Below are positions 12,692 to 25,443 of a stretch of DNA of 64,000 nucleotides, piece after piece. A model generated the notes under the pieces. It was not told the DNA's origin. It did no database searches and was given only the letters and a program-made list of their open reading frames with translations. The position numbers and the translations under genes were made by a program. Source of the stretch: Parapristionchus giblindavisi (taxonomy: Eukaryota; Nematoda; Chromadorea; Rhabditida; Diplogasteridae). The stretch lies in NCBI GenBank assembly GCA_943737045.1, contig CALSFV010000016.1, forward strand, positions 248,001 to 312,000, read 5' to 3'. Within the stretch, counting starts at the first letter, position 1; every line of letters begins with the position of its first letter.

Positions 12692-14209
12692 GGGGGCATG
12701 ACAGAAGTGCAACGACTAAAGCGCAACTGCCACTTTTCGACAAAAGCGCAACCATGAAAATCGCAAACGACAAAAGCGCAACGGGGCATATCTCGGTCGG
12801 GGATGACCGTACAAACTTCTGACTGTGTTTACTCGAACCCTCTCGGTCTGCGCTACTATGGTACAAGTTGATCTTTGATCTCTCACACCTAAACGACAAA
12901 AGCGCAACGGGGCATATCTCGGCCGGGGATGACCGTACAAACTTCTGACTGTGTTTACTCGAACCCTCTCGGTCTGCGCTACTATGGTACAAGTTGATCT
13001 TTGATCTCTCACACCTAAACGACAAAAGCGCAACGGGGCATATCTCGGTCGGGGATGACCGTACAAACTTCTGACTGTGTTTACTCGAACCCTCTCGGTC
13101 TGCGCTACTATGGTACAAGTTGATCTTTGATCTCTCACACCTAAACGACAAAAGCACAACGGGGCATATCTCGGTCGGGGATGACCGTACAAACTTCTGA
13201 CTGTGTTTACTCGAACCCTCTCGGTCTGCGCTACTATGGTACAAGTTGATCTTTGATCTCTCACACCTAAACGACAAAAGCACAACGGGGCATATCTCGG
13301 TCGGGGATGACCGTACAAACTTCTGACTGTGTTTACTCGAACCCTCTCGGTCTGCGCTACTATGGTACAAGTTGATCTTTGATCTCTCACACCTAAACGA
13401 CAAAAGCACAACGGGGCATATCTCGGTCGGGGATGACCGTACAAACTTCTGACTGTGTTTACTCGAACCCTCTCGGTCTGCGCTACTATGGTAAAGTTGA
13501 TCTTTGATCTTTCACACATAAATGACAAAAGCGCAACGGGGCATATCTCGGTCGGGGATGACCGCACAGACATCTGGGTGGGTTTATCCGAACACTCTCC
13601 ATCTTAGTAATCATTTTATCTATTAATCTTTGATCATACAATAGGTTGAAATAGGTTGAATTGAAAAAAGTCTTGGTTGAAATAAAAAAAGATAGTACAA
13701 GTTTTAGGTAACACAATGTAACAAACAGAAATATTTACCATGTAATGTATGATATTCAGAATGAAATGTGGTTGGCTAGAGAAAAGAGATGGGCACTTCT
13801 TCGGTTTTTTTTCATTTTCATATCGACCCCATTCCCCTATAAAAGCATTCGATTCCTTCTCTCCGTTTCAGTCCAGAGCTCTTCCATTTTGAGGAGAGCT
13901 CGGGGACCATTTCGCTCCCATGGACATCGTCCTCCTAGTGAGGACGACCGCTCCATTCGATCGAAAAGATCGAAATGGAGTGGGGGGGGGGGTGAATGAG
14001 GGAGGGGTTGCCAGAAACCGAAGAAGTTCCAAGAGATGGTCAATATAATTTTGTATCATTCTGCCGTTTGTCACAGCGAGACGACGCCGCTTCTGTCTCT
14101 CAAGAGTAGTACTCTGTTTGTACTACTGGGAAATCGTTAGTCGTGATATGCCCCGTTGCGTTATTGTCGTGCTTTTGCGCATTTGACGTTGCGCTTCTGT
14201 CATGCCCCG
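12692..14209. mobile_element. hAT-like nonautonomous element (1,518 bp), TSD GAAAATTG
   Basis: The ends are GGGGCATGACAGAAGTGCAA on the left and, inverted, GGGGCATGACAGAAGCGCAA on the right. The 8-bp duplication GAAAATTG flanks them at 12684-12691 and 14210-14217. The left third to half is a 126-bp tandem repeat; the rest holds a CCCCTATAAAAGC motif (near 13,832), a G10 run (13,981) and no transposase. It inserted 14 bases from the AG acceptor of the first MATH-BTB exon, next to its pyrimidine tract, so it may influence that gene's 5' processing. Confidence 0.9.
12768..13610. repeat. 126-bp minisatellite, about 6.5 units
   Basis: Units begin CGACAAAAGCGCAACGGGGC at 12768, 12894, 13020, 13146, 13272 and 13398, then a decayed unit at about 13,523. 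Units are almost identical, the outermost right one least so. The period is a multiple of three, so long minus-strand frames (285 and 300 codons) with a 42-residue repeat stay open in two frames; I regard these as by-products. Each unit contains GATCTTTGATC, the motif also seen in introns all over the window. Confidence 0.97.
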
Positions 14210-14217
14210 GAAAATTG

Positions 14218-15857
14218 TGATACTGAAAATTGCTTAGACATTAGTGAAACAATTCTGTGCGCCGCGAATAATTCACCTATTGAAACAAAGAATGTCTATG
14301 AGAGAATATGAATGACATGGGACTGCACCATGCATCTCTTGGTTGGGTAACGAAACTCTATATCACTCAATCGATGTGCAGAATCACTTACATATAGGGG
14401 AGAGGTAGTGCAATTTTAACATTTAAAAATCGTTCAACACAATAAAGCTCACGAATAAGGATATCTCTCGCGATTTTGGTTATCAAAGAAAAAGTTTGAA
14501 TGAGAATACGGTGAGTCAGATAGAGACCACTCTTATCACTCATGGATTCCTCCCCCCCCCCCCCTCTTACGCAATGATCGTATATCTCCTGTTATCTCTG
14601 AGATCAATACGATCTCGTTGACCCTTACAGATTGTGAGCAAAAGGTAGGATAAAGGTACAATCCGTTATTCAATGCACACGAGTGATGATTCAGTTATGG
14701 TGATGATTAGATTGTGAGTGTTAGAATAAAACTTGATATTATCATAAAAAGGCTCTTATAGCGTATTGATCCATGAACTTGGAAAAATGTGATGGAACAA
14801 GCGTAAGGGGGGAGGTGTTTGCCAGAGATCCCAAAGCTATAGACGTACGGTTTGCTGGCAAAGATTTTGTCGAGCTTCATGGGTGCGTCCTCAGGATTTC
14901 TATCTTTAAGGTAATATTCATGGTTCAGTTTTGCATTACAATAAAGAAACGGGCATAAAGCATAAAATAATTTCAATAGTGATATTTTTATATCTCACAA
15001 ATGTATAGTTCCACTTTTTGGAGAGTACTTTCAGGATCATTATCGAAAAGAAAAAAAATTATGCGTGAGACTATGTAAAATGGGGAGATTTTCTCAGCTT
15101 TTCTTTTCTTTCCGCTACATTTGAACAGATAATAATTAACAATAAGTAAGGATAAATATAATGGAAATGTGTTTCCTCGAGTAGTGAATCATACAATATG
15201 TTTTGTAAATGAACAATATGTTTTGATTGTTATCAATTCTCTACTCCACTCATCCATTTCATCAGCTGATAACTATCACAAATAGTTAATAATTATTGTT
15301 TCTTTATTTGTTTCATTCTTTCTTAGATTTATTGTGATGGAAATAAATAATAAGAATAAGAGTATTGTCCGTATATAATTTTCTATTTTTTCTTGCTACG
15401 AGCCAGAGGTCAAAATCTTATTATAATATTTCAAATTTTCATATCATTTCTTTAATTCCTATCGTATCTTACAAAAGAGGAAATTAATGATGGGGAACCT
15501 ATTCATTTAATTTATGTAGGCCGCCCTATCTTTCAACTTTCCGATGAATGTTCAAAGAAAAGTTCGCAATTTTTTTCTTTTTTTTCGCGCGAAAGTTGAC
15601 AGATAGATATTTTTCGTATTACGAATTCGGTTAATAATAATGCGAATGTTTATTCAATTATATGCAGAGGTGCGCCTAAACAAGGGGAATCTTCTTATCT
15701 ACAAAATCGATCCTTTCGTATCTGAGAGGATTCATCTCATGAAAAAGTTTGAAACTTGATTATAAATAATTGTCAAATAACCGACGAAAAAAATTTTTTT
15801 TATGATTAATAAAGCCATATTCTATACCACGCCGCCTGTTCTATTCCTACACCAGCT

Positions 15858-15934
<77 letters not shown>

Positions 15935-16149
15935 CTCTATCATATAAATAAAAAAATTCATATTTTAAAAATGGTGTAAAATAAATCACTTCACGATCAG
16001 ATTTTGCCAAAAGGTTGAATGAATTTTATTACAGTATACCAAGAGCGGGAGGGTTATTCAAAGCAAATTGTTGTTCTTCTTTTCTTTTGGTTGTATTTCT
16101 GTTTATTCATTGTTCATAAATCGTTTGTTAATTTAATAAACTTAATTAT
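14218..16149. other. Intergenic region upstream of APC2; one weak exon-like stretch
   Basis: The region is mostly AT-rich, with a C11 run near 14,551 and a TA microsatellite at 15,860-15,931. One stretch at 14,775-14,912 is GC-richer and open on both strands (minus: KLDKIFASKPYVYSFGISG; plus: EVFARDPKAIDVRFAGKDF, ending at a possible GT donor at 14,911). I do not recognise either and cannot tell which strand is meaningful. Confidence 0.35.
15860..15931. repeat. (TA)n microsatellite
   Basis: About 72 bases of pure TA alternation in the intergenic region upstream of APC2. Confidence 0.98.
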
Positions 16150-16151
16150 AG
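16150..16151 (+). promoter_or_regulatory. Possible trans-splice acceptor of APC2
   Basis: AATTATAG is followed directly by the ATG. An AG abutting the start codon in an AT-rich context is the usual arrangement for spliced-leader addition in nematodes. It is inference; an upstream noncoding exon would look the same. Confidence 0.45.
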
Positions 16152-19100
16152 ATGATGGAGAAGTCTGAGACTCCTCATCTCTCGGAGAGAGTGCTTCCGA
16201 ATCCCTTCTCAGTAAAGGTTCCCTTGTTTTCTCTTGTATTCTCTGTTTTCTTCATCCGATTCTATGTTATTTCTTAATAATGCAGTCGTTATCAGCCTAC
16301 TACTGAACGACCACGGTATGTCAGGCACATGACGCTGGATGTAAGCCAAATCACAGTGAGTTCTTATTCCTATTTGTGCCATATCATTTACTTTTGAATC
16401 GATTTGCACCATAATGAACGTGCTGGTATTTATAGCGGAGAACATAGTCCACATGGGTGTTTAGGTTCTCCCTCCAATTGAGTATTCTCCGATCTGTTAA
16501 TGAAATTCCTAGCATCTTTCTTTCCATTTTTATTTGGCCCTTCATCAATCTTTTCCTCAGAACCCAACGTCCTCAACCATAGAGATTGCTTCGTTATTAA
16601 CTTTTTCCTGATGAGTAATTAGATAAATATGCATAAATATAACGACTACAGGGCAATGACAACTTGCGCATTCGATATCTTCCTCCTGAATCGTTCGATT
16701 CCCATGAAGAACGTCTCGAATACGGAAGGAATGTCATTATGTATGTTGTGTTCTGTTGTATACTTACTTAGGGTATTGGTACTCAGTGGCAAGTGACTCT
16801 CCCTGGATCTCATCTATGCTTTATTCAGTACTATAGAATAATGATGATCTGTAGTTTCTCTAATGATCTAGTTTATTTTTCAATTTTCTATGGGTTTCTA
16901 ATCAGAATTATCCACTAGTAATTCATTAAAACAATTTTTATCAGAAAATAAGTGGCCAATCGAAATTCTGTCAAAGTCAAGAAAATCTTCCCTTTTTGAT
17001 ATTCCACATTTACTGATATCACTATAAATCTTAATATCAAGGGTATAATTATAAATGATAATTTTAATTTCAGTCAAATAGTTCGTGATTGGATTCAGCC
17101 TCGTCTAAACCATTGGTCACATCGGATGTCGGATCCTGAACTGAGAGCAGCCATTGATAGAGTTATGTACGCCGAGGTACGGTATTCATTGATTACGGTA
17201 TTGCTTCATTATCGATTATTTAATGTAATAGTTTATTGCTCACCAAATGGATACGGTAGTGTTCACTAATTATCGATTGCTTCCAGATCGTCATGTACAC
17301 GCTGTGGCACGTGCAGCTCGTGCTCAATGAGGTTTGTCGTTTGATCTATTCTGACTTCATTTTGCAAATCTGAAACGTACTCAACCTATGACTACAGTTT
17401 GATGTACTTTGCAAAATGAATTTCAACAGAATTTTTTAAATCTTCAAATGAGGTCTTCGTTTTTTGCAACGCGCATTTCGGCTGTACTTCGTAGTGTGAT
17501 GTTGAACTTTTGCAGTTGATGAACATTTTCTTCACTGAAGAGGATCACTCGACGAGAGAGGGCAGAGCCTTCAAGATGGAGATCAGAGCACGACTACTTC
17601 CTTGTGTATGTAAATAGACGTGTTTTTTACACGTGTTATTATGTAATTAAATCAATAACTTACCTTTTTATCACCTGAGCGTCACTGTTTAAAGACAATC
17701 CTACACATCGCAGTTATGAAGCAGTCTATATCAGGAAATTGCTATTGGGCCAAAATTTGCTCAAATATACCGCTGTATTTATCTGCATATGGATACCTGA
17801 AAATGTAGTCTCAATTAAAAACGTTAAAAATTAAGACTATGTCCACTACTATTCATAGCAATGATCAATCAATAATCATCGTGCTATTCAGACTACCGTA
17901 AGCCATCTGCACGTCGTAGTCACGCAGACGCTCGAGCTCGCTTATTCACTGGCGAGAAATGAAATAGGTTAGTGACTTATAATTATTATTATTTAGTATT
18001 ATTATTACTATGGTTTGTGATTATTACAATGTATGAATATTGCTGCTTGTTGAGTTAAAAATATTCTATTAATAATCATGAGAGTATTTGAAAGTAAAGA
18101 TTGTCTAATACGCATTTACGCGTACTGTAATCAAAAGATGCTGTTCTGTTTTATTATTTTATTGATTCTTTAGTAACCCGCCGCTCGCCCGTCTCCTGCT
18201 TCTCCGTGCACTACATAGAACATGGGAATTCAGAGGATGTGTATCGTCATCAGGCATATTGGTCCGATAGTGACGATGATTCGGTGAGTGTGCAGTATTG
18301 ATTATGTTATATTACGGTAGCATACATTTTCATACCCTCACAGTGTGAGGATCGACCCACTGTATATGGCTCATTTTCAGCATCTACCTACTATATAAGG
18401 CTTACTTGTTATTTTAAGATTGCAATTTAAACGAAAAATAACGATTTTTATAAATCGACCCACTATATACAAAAGAATCAGTGAGGGCGCTGAAAATGTC
18501 TGTTACGGTAGTTGATCAATCAATGTTCACTTCTTTTAAACACTCTTACATTTCAGTGCATTGAGTGCTAGGCTCACAACATTTCATGCACAAAGTTTTT
18601 TGATTCGTGGTTTGGACACTTATGCTACATTTTTAACTTTGGTCAGACGTTGTCGTGTATATTAACCATTGTTAGAGAAAGCTAGATTACACTTCATTCA
18701 AGATCACGCAAGTGACAAAATCACGCGGTAAAATAGGTCCGAAGAAGAGATTAGGCCCTCTGGATTGAATTGGTCATGAATTATCTTTTACTGTTTACAC
18801 ATTCATTTGTTGCAGGATTCTGATCCATTTGGTAGTGAAGAAAGCCTTCGGATGGAGAGACTGCACAAACTGATGCCTGCACTACTAACCCGACTCAAGT
18901 ACTTCTACATCGATCTGTAAGCTTTTTTTTGTCGTTTAAAAAAATAGCTTACGGTAACTCTGATACCGATTATTGATTGATTCCAGCACTTATTGATTGA
19001 TTGATCAGGAACGACGGTTTCTACCTCAACGGCCTCTCGCACACGCCCGTGCACGCTATTGTTCAGAAGAAGGTAATCAATGTTCCGATTTCGGTATCAA

Positions 19101-20067
19101 TCGATATTTTGGAATACGGTATCTCAATCGATCGATATTTTAGGGCCGACGCATCATCAAGGATGCGACTGCCGACATTGTTTCTGACCTCATGCAGTAC
19201 ACGAACCAGGATGTGGGTTATTATTGATTGATTTTATCGGGCTACAGTATGCCGTCAGTTATTGATTGATTGATTACAGCACGTTTTCCTGCAAGACATG
19301 CTCAAGTGGTATACGGTATCGTCTAACCTGTGGCCTCTATCGCACACGATGGACTATCGCCTGGATACGGTAGACGATATGGATACAGCAGATGACAAGA
19401 AGTACGGTATTTGGCGTACAAATATCGGTCGATATTTATGGCAATAGGTCTAATGAGAACCGATGGATAAGAACCGACTGGACGACAATTATTTGCATAT
19501 GAGAGACAAGCGCTATTGAATAGACAAAGTATGCAAATGGTTATCATCCAGTCGGTTCTTATTCATCTGTTCTCATTCCATATTTATGCTGTCAGTAAAG
19601 CGAATCGCTACGCGTTCTTCGATGTGAAGACGTTGCTGGATAAGATGTATATTGATGAGATGACGGAGAAGGTGAGAGATCAAAGATCAAACTGTGAAAG
19701 ATCAAAGATCATCTTTCCAGATCTACTCAGCGACGATAACACTGTGGCCAAGGTCGAAGACTGCAGTGGACATTCTGAATCGCTGTCTGGATAGACATAA
19801 TCCCTATGGAAGGTGGGTAGTTTTAGTTTGATAATATACAGTATTCAAAAGTGGCGAAAAGAACCGAAAATCGAAGAAAACTGCTAACGTTTTACGCACA
19901 TTCTCATCGCTCTTTTTCGTTTCGTTTTATTTCGCGAATTCGCAACTTGAACACCGGAATAGATGTTTTGCGGCAACTATACTAGTGAGACCATATTTAT
20001 TGTATTTTTATCAACGGCCTCAATGAATAGTTCACAAAGACTGATTCATTTCCCAATGCTTTCAATT

Positions 20068-20111
<44 letters not shown>

Positions 20112-23100
20112 TGCAGAGATAATCTGGTGTCTACGCTCATCCGCGAGATCAAGACGAATCTCCTCAACGTTGGTACGGTATCTCGGTTACATCGTTGCAT
20201 ACTATTGATCATACAGGGGGATCTGTAAAATTGAGGCTTTTCGAAAATCTGAACTTGATTTTCATGATTCGACACTTCGTACGGGATAGCACTAATATAT
20301 AGCCGCCAATTCTAACTGGGCTCTATAAGGGGTACCCTGTGTTCTGATTCCATTCGTGAGTTGCTCCATCCCATCATCGACCCTAACCCCGTGGTCACCC
20401 TGAGGAGCTTTCCTTATGCAAAGGAAAAAGAGTGTAAGATGAAGAGAGGAGAAAATGCAATAATAACAGATAACTTAGTAATAATAACTTATGTGGAATA
20501 ACTATATACTAAACCCATCGGAACACCATATCGCAGTGGTTTAAATATATAAATTTAATAATATTATATAATTTGAGGAACGACAACGTCATGCATTCTG
20601 CAGGCGTACGCCAATGCAGTGGACTCATTGAGGACCCTTGATCCCTCTTGTGTAATCATGCACAAAGTGTGTAGAGTAATCAAAGAGTATATCAAGTGAG
20701 TCTAACATCCATTCTCCCGTCTATGTTCGTAGTGCAAAAGTAGATCCACTTTATCTTACACTTTATGCTACCCTGTCTGATAGAATAAGAAATGAGGTAC
20801 TTAGAGGAATTTCTTATACAGGAAAATAAATTATTTGATGTGATTGGATTTTTTGACGTAGCGGCCGACACACCATGAAGCACATTATTACTGAATAGCT
20901 TTGTTGTTACAGTTATTTTAAATACGTGCATACATTTCACATTGATTTACTTATTAGATTGATTTATCTTCATTTTGCATACGTGTGATCGTTGTAGGAA
21001 ACGATCGGACACGGTTCGACAGATCATAACGTATATCACGACGGAGAGGAAAGATGACTTCAAATTGAATGATAGGGTGAGGGATTTAAATCGATAATAC
21101 TTACTTGGTAGTTTCGAATATACACTCAACTTTTGAAAACAATTAATCGATAACGATTGTTACGATTAAACTCGAAAGTATATGAGTGCCGTAATCAAAA
21201 TCGGTCCATACTACCTGGCTACCGTAATCCTTTCGATAATCAGGAGCGCAAGGGTGCGGTCGTGGTGGACGATGGCGATGTGTGTGGTGTGAACGATGAG
21301 TTCCTCCCCGGTGGAGGCGGCAACTATCTCAATTCGTTCTGGCGCAACTGGCAACCCGATCCACCAGATGCTCAGCCAGGTAGGGAGGAGTACTGTAGAT
21401 GGATTACTATAAGGGTACTGTAGATGAATGGGATACGGTAGGTAGGGATACTGCAGATGGATGGGTTACAGTTTGGATACTGTAGATGGATGGGTTACTG
21501 TTGAAACTGGTTCCCTAGTGGAAACTCGAAATCTGTGAGTTTCCAAGCTTTAAATAAGCAACCGGAAACTCGAAATTGAATTCTGGTGGTAATTAAAATT
21601 TGCACTTCGGACTGCGAGTTTCCGAGGTTTAAAGAGGGTGAAAATTGAAAGAAAAAGAATTTCCGGTACTTAATTTATAAAACAGCGAAATTAGTAATTT
21701 GAATTGGATACTCGCCGATTTCGAGTTTCCACTCTTTTTTAAATAGCCATAATTATTATCTCGTACGCTATGGGAGTGAAACAGTGTTATCAGATCTAAT
21801 AATTTAAAGGTAGCTAGGTTTATCTATTTCCGTTCAAATGAAAGATTCATTAGTGAAGTGACACAAACTTGCTATACACCATGACTTTCGTTGTTCATTC
21901 TTTCGTCTTCATTACAGTATCCCCTGTAATTCTAGGCGAGAGTTCGCGTTTCCGTCAGTCGGCCGATGTCTTCAACATGCTCGTGTCGGTGTACGGTAGC
22001 AAGGTACCGTAATCAATCGATATCACCAACTTTACAGAACTCTTTTAGGAAATGTTCGTGAAGGAGTATCGGCAGCTGCTCGCCGAGCGACTCGGCAATC
22101 CCATCACGAAAGATGTTAGTTATGGTATACGGTAGATATCGATTATCAGTATTGATCGATTGGATTATATTGATTTAAGTGGACAGATATCAGTTAGCGT
22201 TCGTTTTTAATATAGGAATAAGAAGTATTATGTATTTGATCTTGTCGTACTGTAGGTGGAGTTTGAGCGTCGATATCTGGATCTGCTCAAGCTGCGCTTC
22301 TCCGAGGGAGAACTGCAACAGTGCGAGGTTAGAACTTTAATCATTTATTTTATTATTTCCACTTTGACGCGTATCATTGACATTCATTCTTTCGTGTATT
22401 ATCAAGTGGCTGAAACACGAAACTTACTTTTTTGGCCTAGTGCTGTCATGGTCTTCGTTTCACGAAATTATTGATTGATTGTAGGTGATGCTACGCGATG
22501 TCGGGGACAGTCTCGAGACGGATCGCATCGCCGAAATAGCGAATGTAATGCACTTTATACTTAATACTTTTGTAAAGTTCTATTTAAAAAGTTTTTTTTT
22601 AATTTTCACTGTGCAATGATCTCTGACCATTGGCAAATATCTTTTTTTTTTGAATATTAAAATATTTGGCATGCTAATTCGAGTATATACCTAAAATCTT
22701 CATCGGCCGAAGTCCCAGAACAATCTCTATATTGTCCAACTTCTTCCTCTATCTCCACTCTATAACTCTATATCCCTTCATATGCTTTCGCTCTTTTCTT
22801 TTCTTCTGTTCGGAACACTATTAACTAAATATATTCATTCAGGATTGTCCACTGATCGTTGGTCGCGTCATCTCGGCTCACTTCTGGCCTCAATTTGAGA
22901 GGGAACATGGAGTGGATGTGAGCATTATTTATTATTATTTTTATATATTATTACTTTAATATTATTATTATTATTTATTATTTAGCAAACGTGGTCAATA
23001 TTCTCCAAAAATCCGTATGATAAACTGCAAAAATCTGATCAAAGATAGTATTTCTTGCAAATTAATTTTTGACTGACAATGAGTTGCATTTTGGAAGTGT

Positions 23101-25092
23101 CAATCTATGAGCGACTGCACAAAGGTCTGGTGGAGATAGATTGGATTTACTAGATACAGCTGCCATGTTTATAATTTAATTTATCATACATCATTGAGAT
23201 GTTTCAACAAGTAAAACACGTTCTTGAACACGCACGCTCTTATTTTTGCTATTATTTTTATTTATTTATTTATCCAATACAGAAATTGCCCGACGAGGTG
23301 GAGAAGTGCATGGCAGCGTATGAGAAGCACTTTGAGAAGTACAAGGACAATCGGCGTCTCGAATGGATTCGCGCCTATGGGTACGGTTGGACGAAACATG
23401 ATATTGATTTTTCGAATCTGAAACAAGAGTTTATCGTATCTGGGACTGTATCCATGAATCTTGAGATAATATGTTGTCAATAAGTGCAATGTCATATTTG
23501 CACGAGAAACTGCTTTTCAAGCTGCATGGTTACGGCCTCAGCATTTGATCTTTAAATCGATTATTTCATTGTCATTGAAGATATTATTTATCGATATATT
23601 TGCAGGCTAACCGAACTGACTCTCACTCTCGACGGTATTACGGTAGACAAGATCGTGCCCAACATCATGGCCGCCGTGATCTACGCTTTCCTCGAGAAGG
23701 GTACGGTAGCAATTGCTTAACTTGTAAAGCTGTGTGAGACCAGTTATTATGAAGAGAATAATACGAAAAAAACGACAAATGGAATAGAGAGCAATTGGTA
23801 ACTGCAGTATTTCTTTTATTATTGATCGATTTATTGCTCTCTAGTGATCACTTCATTAGATGATGCTTATACCGTATCCCTGACCGTATTGATTGAACAG
23901 CATAGCGTATCCACTATATGAATTACCTGAATGCATTGATTGATAATTACATTTGAATCTATTGATTTATTTCAGAAGAGTGGGAGATTGGCGAGATATC
24001 GGAGAAGTTGGCGGTGCCGAAGACCATTGCGAAGCGTCGTCTCGAGTGGTGGGAGGTCCAGGTGCGTACGGTAGATGTATGAGGGTGGTGATGCGGTGAA
24101 TTTTATGTATTGCGAAGTGATGTTGTTTTGTCTAGCTGGTTTCAACATTTCATTTGTGTATTGAACATTAATGAAACGTTGGATTTTTGTGTAACAAATT
24201 GTGGATGACTTGTAATTATGTTTGATCTGCACATACTGTTTTTTCATTTGAAAATCATTGATGAAGTGTTCATTTTAGGGAGTGCTCACCCAGTACGTGC
24301 CCGCAGGCGCGACGAGCGAGGCATATCGGCTGACGCGCAACGCGAGCAACATGCACCGATTCAGGGTACGGTATTTTTAATTTATTCTAATATTATAGTA
24401 AGTAAAAGTAACTTACTTTCTATTTGCGTTTTCTCTATATGAAATAGCGAAACAGTAACTTAAAAGTAAATAAAAAGTAAGTTACTTGTCGCACTCTACA
24501 ATAACATTACCCTGCAAATGATAGTATAATTTGTCGAATAATTGACCGTCCTTTTGCAGAGCAACGTCGACGGTGAGGAGGAAGAAGAGGATGTTGAGGA
24601 GGAGGTGGTAAGTTGAATTATCGATTGATTTTTCCCTTCCCTGATTAAGGGACTACCGTAATCGCGGATTTCCTTTCAGGATCCGATCAGCGCTGTCGAT
24701 TCGCTCGAGCAGTATTGGAAGTACACAAAGTCGTACATTGTAAGGAATTATTGTTATCCTTTTTTGAAGAATTCAAATCATTTTATATAATTTGCATATC
24801 ATTGATACATTTTTATTATCATATTTCTTTCATTCATCTCATTTTTGTATTCAGGCAAACCAAGAGAATAACGAGATCAAGGCAGAGCGTCTACTATCGA
24901 TCTATCGAATGTTCGCTTCTCCTTCGTCTCAGCAGATCTCACTGGATACGGTAATCGCGTTCCTGACACGAAAGGTGAGCATACTGTAGACGAGTAAAAG
25001 ATCTTATTGATTAACTTGGTCAGGTCAAACTCGGTCTGCTCATCTGCAACAACAACATGTACAAGGTGGTCAAGGATGCCAGTGCTAAATGA
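16152..25092 (+). CDS. apc-2: Anaphase-promoting complex subunit 2 (cullin-like)
   Basis: APC2 is the cullin scaffold that holds the RING subunit APC11 in the APC/C ubiquitin ligase, which destroys cyclins and securin. Thirty exons join in phase: 16152-16211, 16652-16740, 17074-17176, 17287-17331, 17516-17605, 17892-17967, 18174-18283, 18816-18916, 19009-19072, 19144-19212, 19280-19401, 19596-19671, 19721-19812, 20117-20172, 20620-20695, 20998-21076, 21244-21379, 21936-22003, 22049-22114, 22256-22327, 22485-22544, 22843-22917, 23283-23380, 23606-23700, 23976-24061, 24279-24365, 24560-24607, 24680-24739, 24855-24974, 25024-25092. The product is about 815 residues (human 822). Family marks: SLRTLDPSCVIMHKVCRVIK, YIKKRSDTVRQIITYIT, FWRNWQPDPPDA, FNMLVSVYGSKEMFVKEYRQ and RRYLDLLKLRFSEGELQQCE, then a C-terminal winged-helix end. 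Exon 1 and the exons at 19280-19401 and 19596-19671 are the least certain. Cullin-domain and C-terminal exons are firm. Confidence 0.93.
18335..18502. repeat. Dispersed repeat with GCCCTCAC-like ends, APC2 intron copy
   Basis: It is bounded by CCCTCAC and GTGAGGGCG. It contains GATCGACCCAC and GGCTCATTTTCAG, which recur inverted near 55,072-55,215. It is noncoding and small, and lies in an APC2 intron. It is probably a MITE family; I see no clear target duplication. Confidence 0.5.
20069..20110. repeat. (TAA)n microsatellite in an APC2 intron
   Basis: About 14 TAA triplets directly before the acceptor of the exon at 20117-20172. Confidence 0.95.
20215..20335. repeat. Degenerate MITE-like segment in an APC2 intron
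   Basis: The segment opens CAGGGGGATCTGTAAAATTG and closes GGGGTACCCTG. Its left part (CTGTAAAATT, then TTTTCGAAAAT) resembles the interior of the hAT-like MITE at 47,834-48,024. I found no target duplication, so it is an old or partial copy. Confidence 0.45.
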
Positions 25093-25198
25093 TCTTTGGA
25101 CTTTGTAGTTTGATCTCAATATTGATTTTAATCTGTTCAATTGTAATTTGATTTTGATCGCTTGTTGCCATCTTTGCGGGTTAAGACATGATATTTGT

Positions 25199-25204
25199 AA
25201 TAAA
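25199..25204 (+). terminator. Polyadenylation signal AATAAA for APC2
   Basis: AATAAA lies about 107 bases after the APC2 stop codon, a normal distance for a nematode 3' UTR. Confidence 0.7.
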
Positions 25205-25404
25205 CGTTTACCTAATTGAAGGTCTCGTGTTTGTTTATTTTCTCTATCACTCCAGCGAGGGTCTTGCTAAATACAGTTTGGGACAATACTACTCGATGTC
25301 CCAACATGAAATCACACCAGCGGACTAATTACATCACATTCTGTCTCTAGTCATACCTTACGTGATCAACGTAAAGCCTTTATTTTACACTTTATTCAGC
25401 GCGC

Positions 25405-25410
25405 TTTATT
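25405..25410 (-). terminator. Polyadenylation signal AATAAA for beta-glucuronidase
   Basis: AATAAA on the minus strand lies 34 bases beyond the stop at 25444. A second AATAAA is at 25391-25396. With the APC2 signal 200 bases away, the two genes end tail to tail. Confidence 0.65.
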
Positions 25411-25443
25411 TACAATCAATTAAATAATACTAAATATATGACA

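Noticed and set aside
12507..13573. Two minus-strand frames of about 300 codons with a 42-residue repeat
   Set aside because: The 126-bp repeat length is divisible by three, so two frames stay open together. The DNA lies within a transposon and codes for nothing recognisable.
14773..14976. An exon on either strand
   Set aside because: Both strands are open for about 130 bases and neither matches a family or joins to another exon; kept only as a weak remark.
16286..16315. Candidate 30-base exon of APC2 with good splice sites
   Set aside because: In the only phase allowed by its neighbours it contains TGA; exon 1 joins directly in phase to the exon at 16,652.
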